Shown: positions 1 through 5,271 of the stretch, piece after piece
Layout: every line of letters begins with the position of its first letter
Position numbering within the stretch: position 1 is the stretch's first letter
Source: Schlesneria sp.
Lineage (GTDB): Bacteria > Planctomycetota > Planctomycetia > Planctomycetales > Planctomycetaceae
NCBI GenBank assembly: GCA_025353525.1
Contig: JANXOO010000728.1
Coordinates: 1-7,962 of the forward strand
Direction of reading: 5' to 3'
Length of the DNA stretch: 7,962 bases
Notes under the pieces: model-generated
What the model was told of the DNA's origin: nothing
The model's database searches: none
What the model saw: the letters and a program-made list of their open reading frames with translations, nothing else
Translations under genes and position numbers: made by a program

Positions 1-1
1 C

Positions 2-304
2 AACTGGAAAATCGTGTTTATGGAACAGCGTGTCCAGGGGACTTTGCGGATTTGGGCTGAACCGTTCATTACGCTCCGTGTTCCCAAAATCTTCAACCTC
101 AGAATTGACCCGTACGAACGTGCCGATATCACGTCAAACACTTATTACGACTGGCTGCTCGATCGTGCGTTCCTGCTTGTACCTGCGCAAGACTATGTCG
201 GAAAATTCCTGATGACGTTTAAGGAATACCCACAACGCCAGAAAGCGGCGAGCTTTAACTTAAACGACATCCTGGAAAGTCTGAAAGACAGTCCGCATCA
301 GTAA
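2..304 (+). CDS. Arylsulfatase, C-terminal end (5' partial)
   Basis: An open frame enters from the left edge and stops at TAA 302-304. It gives about 100 residues starting NWKIVFMEQR, then IWAEPF, PKIFNLRIDPYERADITSN and TYYDWLLDRAF. This is the conserved C-terminal region of bacterial arylsulfatases of the alkaline-phosphatase superfamily, which hydrolyse sulfate esters. The motif NLRxDPYERADITSNTYYDW is the recognisable signature, from family memory. The catalytic CxPxR motif, whose Cys or Ser becomes formylglycine, and the metal-binding residues lie in the missing N-terminal part, so activity, signal peptide and substrate cannot be judged. GTG 14 and ATG 20 are internal codons, not starts, because the homologous sequence already runs through the first codons. 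The next gene begins about 97 bases downstream on the same strand and no terminator is visible between them. Confidence 0.85.
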   Translation, partial: NWKIVFMEQRVQGTLRIWAEPFITLRVPKIFNLRIDPYERADITSNTYYDWLLDRAFLLVPAQDYVGKFLMTFKEYPQRQKAASFNLNDILESLKDSPHQ

Positions 305-400
305 TTTGATTTTCTGTTACGGAAACGTCATGCTCAAGAAATGCGTTGGTGCAAGATTCGCCAACGGCAAACGTCTATCCCTTTTCAGAAGAGAACGAAG

Positions 401-1918
401 ATGCGATCGAGCGTATTTGTAATGACCTTAGTCGGTGTCGGCGCCCTCGCCGTCAATACCCACGCAGCCGATCCAGCGGCCTGGTTGCCTGCGGAAATCA
501 ACGCGGTGGCCCGAATCAACGTGGCAGACATCTATAAAACGCCCCTCGCCAAAAAAGAAGGCTGGCTGAAAAAGGCGACGGAATCGTTCGTGCAGCAAGA
601 GGCATTCGTGCCACCAGGCACAGATCAGATCATGATCGGTGCCGAACTGGATCTGGCTGACAACATGATGGCGCGTCGCAAGTACGCTGTGCTGGTACCT
701 GATGATCAACTCACACTTGAAAAACTGTCGCTCTGGCTTCCAGACGGGATCGAAACGATTGCCGGGAAGAAAATGGCGCAATTCGGCAACGACGGCTATG
801 TGGTGGATGCGGGTGACGGATGCTGGTTAACAACTTCATCGTCGAGTCGCCAAATCATCTCGCGTTGGCTCAAAAATGGTCCGATGCCCGGTGGTCCACA
901 GTTGTCTTCCTACTTGAGGTCTGCACTCAAATCGAAGGACAACACCGGTCAACTGATGATCGCCATCGATTTGCAAGACAATTTCTCAGAACAGAAAATG
1001 TCCGATAAACTGAAAGAAACGGGTTGGTTCAGTGCCCCGGCGAGCATTGAACACGTCGCAAAAGTTCTCGAATCGGTGAAGGGCATCACCATTTCCATCG
1101 CAGCGGATACTGAACGAATCGGAACTGCAACCATCGATTTTGCCAGAGACACGGCTCCGCTCAAACCGATTCTCGACAAGCTGGTTGCCGAGGTTGCACT
1201 TCGCGTCGGTGTTTCAACAGACGATATCTTCGACTGGAAATGGAAGGTGAACGGGAGTCAAGTGATCGGTACTGGACCGGTCTCTCCGGGAGGTGGTCGT
1301 CGAATGTTATCGTTCCTTGATCCACCTTCGATCACGCATGCCATTTCGGCCAGCTCTTCAAACGATGCCACAGCATCTGCGGAAGATCGCATGGCTCGGG
1401 TCTCATTGAAGTACAGTAAATCCATCGAAGTGTTGATTGGCGATTTGCGGACGATTTTGCGAAATCAACACGATAATCATGCCGTCTATCTGGATAAGTA
1501 CGCAAGAAAAATCGATGACTTGCCCAAACTTAACGTCGATAGTCAACTCCTTGATTTTGCCGGTGCAGTTGGCAGTTCGTTTCGCTATCAGTCCCAGTCC
1601 ACACGAATGAACTTCATCTCGGCAGGCACAAGCAAGCAGGGTATTCAAGGTGGCAGCTATGGTGGTGGCAATTACGGTTATGTCGGAACGTACGGGAACT
1701 ACAATAATACATATGGTCGCGCCGGTGCCGTCCGAGCAGTCGGACAAGCCGCCGCGACGACGGAAGCTATCGCAAATCTCGCTGCCCAAAGCGGTGTGAT
1801 CGACGCACAAGCCAGTCAGGCAAACCAGGCCGTACGTTTTTCAGAATGGAAACAGATTGAAGAGGGCTTGAATAAAATGCGACGCACGATGACCGAAAAA
1901 TATAAGATCGAATTCTAA
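401..1918 (+). CDS. Secreted planctomycete-type protein of unknown function
   Basis: The protein has 505 residues from ATG 401. I chose this start because it places a signal peptide at the N-terminus: MRSSVF, then a hydrophobic run VMTLVGVGALAV, then THA before AD, with cleavage likely after Ala22. The in-frame ATG at 341 would add 20 basic residues in front of it. The Shine-Dalgarno match is weak (AAGAG/GAGAA, about 8-15 bases upstream). The mature N-terminus, with WLPAEINAVARINVADIYKTP followed by LAKKEGW, resembles planctomycete secreted proteins that open with 'LPA.(T/I)NAV..(I/V)(N/D)V'; this is recalled from memory and not assigned to a domain. Residues about 417-440 are rich in Gly, Tyr and Asn (GGSYGGGNYGYVGTYGNY) and look flexible or disordered. 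An Ala/Gln-rich helical segment follows, and the protein ends with a charged helix (EWKQIEEGLNKMRRTMTEKY). No catalytic motif or further membrane segment was seen. Location is probably periplasmic or extracellular. Confidence 0.8.
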   Translation: MRSSVFVMTLVGVGALAVNTHAADPAAWLPAEINAVARINVADIYKTPLAKKEGWLKKATESFVQQEAFVPPGTDQIMIGAELDLADNMMARRKYAVLVPDDQLTLEKLSLWLPDGIETIAGKKMAQFGNDGYVVDAGDGCWLTTSSSSRQIISRWLKNGPMPGGPQLSSYLRSALKSKDNTGQLMIAIDLQDNFSEQKMSDKLKETGWFSAPASIEHVAKVLESVKGITISIAADTERIGTATIDFARDTAPLKPILDKLVAEVALRVGVSTDDIFDWKWKVNGSQVIGTGPVSPGGGRRMLSFLDPPSITHAISASSSNDATASAEDRMARVSLKYSKSIEVLIGDLRTILRNQHDNHAVYLDKYARKIDDLPKLNVDSQLLDFAGAVGSSFRYQSQSTRMNFISAGTSKQGIQGGSYGGGNYGYVGTYGNYNNTYGRAGAVRAVGQAAATTEAIANLAAQSGVIDAQASQANQAVRFSEWKQIEEGLNKMRRTMTEKYKIEF

Positions 1919-2071
1919 CCTCTTCTGTTTGGTCGCAGCCGTTGCGGTTTGGTTAAGGCCGTCACTGATTTATTTTCAAAAGAAACCGCCCTGTCGAGGG
2001 ACGGAACAGGGTAGCTTTCGGTGAACTCGCTGCCTGAGTCCCGATGCAAGAATCGGTTACGCGGTCACAGG
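1919..2071 (+). other. Gene-free stretch with several predicted hairpins upstream of a terminator
   Basis: No convincing gene lies between 1918 and 2244. Bases 1985-2071 contain several self-complementary segments: CCCTGT 1989-1994 with ACAGGG 2006-2011; GTAGC 2011-2015 with GCTGC 2029-2033 (one G-U pair, and sharing base 2011 with the first helix); CCGAT 2041-2045 with ATCGG 2052-2056 around a GCAAGA loop; and CCTG 2033-2036 with CAGG 2068-2071, which would close a domain around that hairpin. They run straight into the intrinsic terminator. This could be a long structured 3' UTR, a small RNA released from it, or a regulatory RNA. I do not recognise an Rfam-type consensus (cobalamin, TPP, SAM, glycine, c-di-GMP and fluoride were considered). 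Short helices such as these also arise by chance. Confidence 0.3.
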
Positions 2072-2100
2072 ATGACGCTCCATTTGGAGCGTCATTTTTT
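2072..2100 (+). terminator. Rho-independent terminator
   Basis: A perfect 10-bp stem, ATGACGCTCC (2072-2081) with GGAGCGTCAT (2086-2095), surrounds an ATTT loop and is followed at once by a T run (2096-2100). This is a textbook intrinsic terminator reading rightward. It lies about 155 bases after the stop of the secreted-protein gene and before the promoter-like site of the next gene, so it probably ends the transcript from the left. Confidence 0.88.
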
Positions 2101-2137
2101 GGAGCATTGGCCGTTGTGCCAGCAAAACGTCTCGAAA

Positions 2138-2167
2138 TCGACGATCCGGTCCAATTTTACGTATACT
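2138..2167 (+). promoter_or_regulatory. Candidate sigma-70-type promoter for the hydrolase gene at 2244
   Basis: TCGACG at 2138-2143 (4 of 6 matches to the -35 consensus) and TATACT at 2162-2167 (5 of 6 to the -10) are separated by 18 bases. The site lies after the terminator and about 75 bases before ATG 2244, where a promoter is needed. The match is moderate, and planctomycete promoters are poorly defined. Confidence 0.35.
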
Positions 2168-2243
2168 GATATCAGGGGAAGGCGGCGAAACACGCCCTGC
2201 GATTCGAGCGGGCCAGCGTACGACTCTCAAAGGAATCCGAACG

Positions 2244-3197
2244 ATGGCCCCCAAAAATCCTTCCAGGACTGAAAAAGACGCTCAGTTCGACTTCGCGGAC
2301 AAACTGCCCGCTGGCGTGCCTCCGCTCGAACAACCTTTGACTCCAGGAAGTTCTCGCCCGAATGGCCCGGCCTCGGCGACCTTTTACTTTCCTGTTTCCC
2401 TCGATAAATGCAGTCCGACCGGTGTGTTTTTTCCTGCGGGCTATTCCTTTCCGGCGACCATGAACGTCATCCTGTATTTTCATGGTCACAAGCAAGGAAA
2501 ATTTACAAATATCGACCGCTACTGGAACGGGTCGGTTCATAACGTCAAGCTCCGCGAAGATATTAACGCGACCGGCAAAAGCGCGGTTTTGATCGCTCCA
2601 ACAATGGGTGAAAATCCGGGTAGCGGCATCAACTCTGACATGGGAATTTTTGGAAAACCGCGTGGAGGAGACGATTTTCTGGACGAAGTCCGCACCTGGA
2701 TCAGAAAATATGTCCCACAGTACTCGTCAGCGAATGTCACTCCTGATATCGGAAACGTCGTCCTCGCCGGTCATTCCGGAGCTGGGGGCATTCTGTCCCT
2801 GCAATCCAGAACAATGGGTGCAAATATTTGCGAAGTCTGGGGATTCGATTCGATGTACGGCGAGGGATACGAACTCGACAAGAACAAAAAGAAGGTAGCG
2901 ATTGATGTTACTGGCAATTGGGAAAATACGGCAACCGCTCATGCGAGTTGGTCGATCGAGTTCGAGGACCGCTGGGGACTGATACCCTTTCCGAGATACA
3001 AGCCAAGGACGCAATTCTATTTCTACTGGGCCGACGACAGTCCGGGCAACAATTCACGCAAGCTTCAGGAAAAGGTGCGGCAGGCAGGATTGTCCAACGT
3101 ATTTATCGAGGCAAACGCACAAACCGGCGTCGCGCACCATTTTGAAACCATCACCACGCATTTCAAGAAACGAGTCGCTGCGGCTGATTGTTTCTGA
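2244..3197 (+). CDS. Alpha/beta-hydrolase-fold protein, substrate unknown
   Basis: The protein has 317 residues. ATG 2244 is preceded by AAAGGA (2229-2234) at a good distance. The features of a serine alpha/beta hydrolase appear in order: a beta strand into an oxyanion-hole motif, NVILYFHGH (residues 74-82); a nucleophile elbow, VLAGHSGAGG (173-182), with Ser178 as the likely nucleophile; Asp202 in WGFDSMYG, or Asp264/265, as the possible acid; and His298 or His299 in GVAHHFETI near the C-terminus as the base. There is no signal peptide; the first 45 residues are polar and Pro-rich, so a cytoplasmic or non-Sec location is likely. The substrate is not evident; an esterase, lipase or peptidase role would all fit. 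The gene has its own candidate promoter and converges on the esterase gene with a 64-base gap in which no clear terminator is visible. Length is ordinary for the fold. Confidence in the fold is good; confidence in the function is low. Confidence 0.8.
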   Translation: MAPKNPSRTEKDAQFDFADKLPAGVPPLEQPLTPGSSRPNGPASATFYFPVSLDKCSPTGVFFPAGYSFPATMNVILYFHGHKQGKFTNIDRYWNGSVHNVKLREDINATGKSAVLIAPTMGENPGSGINSDMGIFGKPRGGDDFLDEVRTWIRKYVPQYSSANVTPDIGNVVLAGHSGAGGILSLQSRTMGANICEVWGFDSMYGEGYELDKNKKKVAIDVTGNWENTATAHASWSIEFEDRWGLIPFPRYKPRTQFYFYWADDSPGNNSRKLQEKVRQAGLSNVFIEANAQTGVAHHFETITTHFKKRVAAADCF

Positions 3198-3261
3198 AAA
3201 CCCGGACAGGACTCAGCCAATTCACATGCACTGGACGAATTCAGCGTGTGCCCGCAATTCG

Positions 3262-4146
3262 TCACTTTTGTCCTGATGCGGATCCAGGTACTTGCGGACG
3301 GGGTACGTTGTCGAGCAACCATTCTTCCAGTCGATGGGGCCAGCGAGCGGCTGCTCCTTTGGCGGAATCGCGGACTCCAAATCCGTGTCCTGCCGCTGAA
3401 TAGATGTGCAGTTCGGCTTTGACGCCTGCCTCTTTGAATTTGAGATACGCTTCTGCCATGCCATGCGAAATATCTTTTCTGTCGCCATACCCGCACACAA
3501 TGAAGGCCTGCGGTGTGTCTTTCGCCACGTTGATCAGATTCGATTTACCCGGATAGATCAGACACTGAAAGTCAGGCCGCCCGCTCAGCTTTTCGACGTC
3601 GTCTGCCGCCGCCGCATCACCAGCCCCTTGTTTCATCGCGGCGAGAAATGCCAGTTCGCCCCCGGCGGAAAACCCAAGCGCTCCGACCCGAACCGGATCG
3701 ACGTTCCACTCTGCGGCTCGATGCCGCACCATCCGGATGGCCCGCTGCATATCGACGACCGCATGTTCTTCCAACTGGTAGGTCGATTCTTTTTCACGAC
3801 ACAGCCGATATTTGAGCACGAAGGATGCAACGCCGTGATCGGACAACCAACGTGCCAGGTTGTGCCCTTCGTGATCGACACACAGTTTGGAGTGTCCGCC
3901 ACCGGGAGCGATCACGATCGCAACTCCGGTCGCCTTTTCCGGATTGGGCAAATACGGCGTCAACGACGGCTTGTGAACATTGGAGATATTGCGTTCCCCG
4001 GACGCTGTCGTTTCAACAACTTCGTCACCGGTTTTGCCGTCAGAACCCGGTGCTCCGTGCGGCCACAGCAATACTTCCGGCGGTTCCACCGCACCGGCAA
4101 CTCCGAAAGTCAAAACAATCAGGCTCACAAAAAAACGTCGCAACAT
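3262..4146 (-). CDS. Secreted alpha/beta hydrolase, acetyl-xylan-esterase-like (BD-FAE / Aes type)
   Basis: The protein has 294 residues, transcribed leftward from ATG 4146. A strong Shine-Dalgarno sequence, AAAGAGGTG, lies 5-6 bases upstream and fixes the start. Residues 1-19 (MLRRFFVSLIVLTFGVAGA) form a Sec signal peptide. The mature protein begins PPEVLLWPHGAPGS, the usual opening of planctomycete and Bacteroidetes esterases of this group. An oxyanion motif APGGGH is at residues 80-85. The nucleophile elbow GFSAGGELA is at 158-166, with Ser160 as the likely nucleophile. The acid is probably Asp222 or Asp225 (CGYGDRKDI), and His254 in AGHGFG is the base. Relatives are annotated as acetyl-xylan esterases, BD-FAE or 'endo-1,4-beta-xylanase B'-like proteins; they remove acyl groups from polysaccharides, but many are uncharacterised. 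The last 15 residues are a loose Pro/Gly/Ser tail. The gene lies 192 bases downstream of the sigma factor gene on the same strand, with a palindromic repeat between them, so co-transcription is doubtful. Confidence 0.87.
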   Translation of the reverse strand: MLRRFFVSLIVLTFGVAGAVEPPEVLLWPHGAPGSDGKTGDEVVETTASGERNISNVHKPSLTPYLPNPEKATGVAIVIAPGGGHSKLCVDHEGHNLARWLSDHGVASFVLKYRLCREKESTYQLEEHAVVDMQRAIRMVRHRAAEWNVDPVRVGALGFSAGGELAFLAAMKQGAGDAAAADDVEKLSGRPDFQCLIYPGKSNLINVAKDTPQAFIVCGYGDRKDISHGMAEAYLKFKEAGVKAELHIYSAAGHGFGVRDSAKGAAARWPHRLEEWLLDNVPRPQVPGSASGQK

Positions 4147-4162
4147 TCAGCACCTCTTTCGC

Positions 4163-4191
4163 GTTATTCCAAAAAAAGTATTCCACGTGAA
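4163..4191 (-). promoter_or_regulatory. Weak candidate promoter for the esterase gene
   Basis: Reading leftward, TTCACG (4191-4186) and AATAAC (4168-4163) are separated by 17 bases that include a seven-base T run. Each box matches 4 of 6 consensus bases. The site lies 17-45 bases before ATG 4146, which suits a short leader carrying the Shine-Dalgarno sequence. The match is weak and rests mainly on position. Confidence 0.22.
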
Positions 4192-4203
4192 GCATGGTTT
4201 AAG

Positions 4204-4305
4204 ACCACCGAGACGAAGGTAAAAAGAAAAAAGCACGAGAGCAAACAGTCATCACCCGTGATCGCGTTTCTCGTTGTCTTCTCTGTGTCTCGGCGCCTCT
4301 GTGGT
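4204..4305. repeat. Imperfect palindromic intergenic repeat, about 102 bases
   Basis: The element begins ACCAC-CGAGAC (4204-4214) and ends GTCTCG-(8 bases)-GTGGT (4287-4305). Internal arms ACGAGA 4235-4240 and TCTCGT 4269-4274 share the same axis, and the centre is a small hairpin ATCAC-CC-GTGAT (4251-4262). Nested pairs around one centre make this one large imperfect palindrome. The right half, a 'CTCTGTGTCTCGGCGCCTCTGTGGT' type sequence, resembles 'CTCTGTGTCTC.GTGCCTCTGTGGTGAA' repeats that I recall from intergenic DNA of planctomycetes, verrucomicrobia, acidobacteria and other phyla; this is memory, not a search. It lies between two leftward genes, and its transcript could fold into a long hairpin. 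It could be a REP/MITE-like mobile relic. No transposase is nearby. Confidence 0.6.
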
Positions 4306-4338
4306 AAAAAATCTTCGTATTTCTAATGGTATTCAGGA

Positions 4339-4947
4339 TCAGGCGTCACCCAACTGTTTTCTTAATCGACGGAGGACACGGCTTTTGGCCTGACGGACGG
4401 CCATGGCGGTCAGATGGAGTTCTGCGGCCGCTTCGGTGGCAGTTTGGCCCAGGACCGTTGTGTGCCAAAACGCGTTCCATGTCTGTTCGGCAATTTGAGG
4501 CCGGATTTGTTCCAGCGCCCTCGAGATCAATGTTGCCGTGTCATTGGAGTCTGCCATCGGGACCTCGGAATCACTGTGTTCCCACGATTCGCAGATCTCG
4601 GCCAGTCGGGATTGAGCGGTACTTCCGCCTGTTCCCGCAGGCTCCGACTTCCGACGCCATTGCAGCACAGCGTTGCGAGTGATCGTCCACAGCCAGCCTC
4701 GAAAAGTAGCTTTGGGATGTTTTGGGTCAAAGCTGCCGATCCCGCGATGGACCGCCAGGAAAACGTCTTGTCCAATGTCGGCACGGGCGGTTTCGGCCAC
4801 TCCAAACCGTCGACACCAGTTCTCGATCAGTGGTCCATACAATTCCACCAGCTCGCGCCATGCCTGTGTCGACCCGCCGTTCAAACGCACCGCAAGACTT
4901 AGTCCGCTGGAACTTTCAGAACGATCAGCGAGGGACGACATTCCCAA
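4339..4947 (-). CDS. ECF-type RNA polymerase sigma factor (planctomycete kinase-associated kind)
   Basis: The protein has 202 residues from TTG 4947, or 200 from ATG 4941. A GGAGG (4954-4958) lies 6 bases before the TTG and 12 before the ATG, so spacing favours TTG and codon preference favours ATG. Sigma region 2 covers residues about 28-100: AWRELVELYGPLIENWCRRF, then ADIGQDVFLAVHRGIGSFDP (region 2.2, core RNA polymerase binding) and TFRGWLWTITRNAVLQWRRK (2.3/2.4, -10 recognition). A poorly conserved linker follows (101-140). Region 4 covers about 145-200 with a helix-turn-helix around TATEAAAELHLTAMAVRQAK and a basic end that reads the -35 element. No C-terminal extension and no membrane anti-sigma gene is seen alongside. 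The gene is divergent from the large kinase gene; planctomycete genomes are known to encode ECF sigma factors paired with Ser/Thr kinases, so the kinase is the likely partner. Target genes are unknown. Confidence 0.92.
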   Translation of the reverse strand: MGMSSLADRSESSSGLSLAVRLNGGSTQAWRELVELYGPLIENWCRRFGVAETARADIGQDVFLAVHRGIGSFDPKHPKATFRGWLWTITRNAVLQWRRKSEPAGTGGSTAQSRLAEICESWEHSDSEVPMADSNDTATLISRALEQIRPQIAEQTWNAFWHTTVLGQTATEAAAELHLTAMAVRQAKSRVLRRLRKQLGDA

Positions 4948-5271
4948 ACTTTACCTCCACGTTCGCTCAATAGATTATTGTTGACGGTCAGATCGGTTCT
5001 GATCGCCCCGATATCCGGAACAACGTTTCTGAAACTCTACCGCAATCACAACTTGCTGCGAAGATCCGAAATCAGAGTTCGGTCAAAAAATGTCCGTGTC
5101 ACACCTTTGTATTGAGTAGAGTAGATCAAATCACGCTCGACATCGAGAGATCGGCAATTGTTCCCCGAAGTGGATTCTGCACGTCACGCAACACGGCAGG
5201 AGCCTGGTCCTTCCGGGACAATGAATCTCGAATCGAAGCGACCGTCACAAAAAGAATTTGGGAGCGACTTC
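4948..5271. promoter_or_regulatory. Divergent intergenic region between sigma factor and kinase genes
   Basis: This stretch of about 324 bases must hold the start signals of both genes. I see the sigma factor's Shine-Dalgarno sequence (GGAGG, complement of 4954-4958) and the kinase's GGGAG (5260-5264). There is also a short dyad TCAGA-TCGGT-TCTGA (4988-5002) that could be an operator. A GGAAC at 5017-5021 recalls an ECF -35 core but has no matching -10. No convincing sigma-70 promoter, terminator or small gene was found. An in-frame ATG at 5221 would extend the kinase by 17 residues but lacks a well-placed Shine-Dalgarno sequence. Confidence 0.4.

Noticed and set aside
341..400. Upstream in-frame ATG of the secreted-protein gene
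   Set aside because: It would put 20 basic, polar residues ahead of a complete signal peptide. ATG 401 is the more sensible start.
1985..2071. A known riboswitch class before the terminator
   Set aside because: I compared it from memory with cobalamin, TPP, SAM, glycine, c-di-GMP, fluoride, ZTP and THF signatures and found no consensus core. It is kept only as an unnamed structured candidate.
3198..3261. Possible bidirectional terminator between the convergent hydrolases
   Set aside because: Only weak AATTC/GAATT complementarity is present, with no stable stem followed by a T run.
3065..3496. Leftward frames across the 3' ends of the two hydrolase genes
   Set aside because: They overlap both convergent genes in non-coding frames and have no homology that I recognise.
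3406..4326. A 306-codon open frame on the + strand opposite the esterase gene
   Set aside because: It is antisense to a gene with a clear signal peptide, Shine-Dalgarno sequence and catalytic motifs, and its translation (Arg/Phe/Pro/His-rich, no domain) looks like a shadow frame.
4414..4902. A 162-codon open frame on the + strand opposite the sigma factor
   Set aside because: It is antisense to a well-supported sigma factor, has a Cys/Arg/Pro-rich composition and shows no domain.
5017..5021. GGAAC as an ECF -35 element for autoregulation
   Set aside because: No matching -10 element lies at the usual 16-17 base spacing on that strand, and a five-base match is expected by chance.
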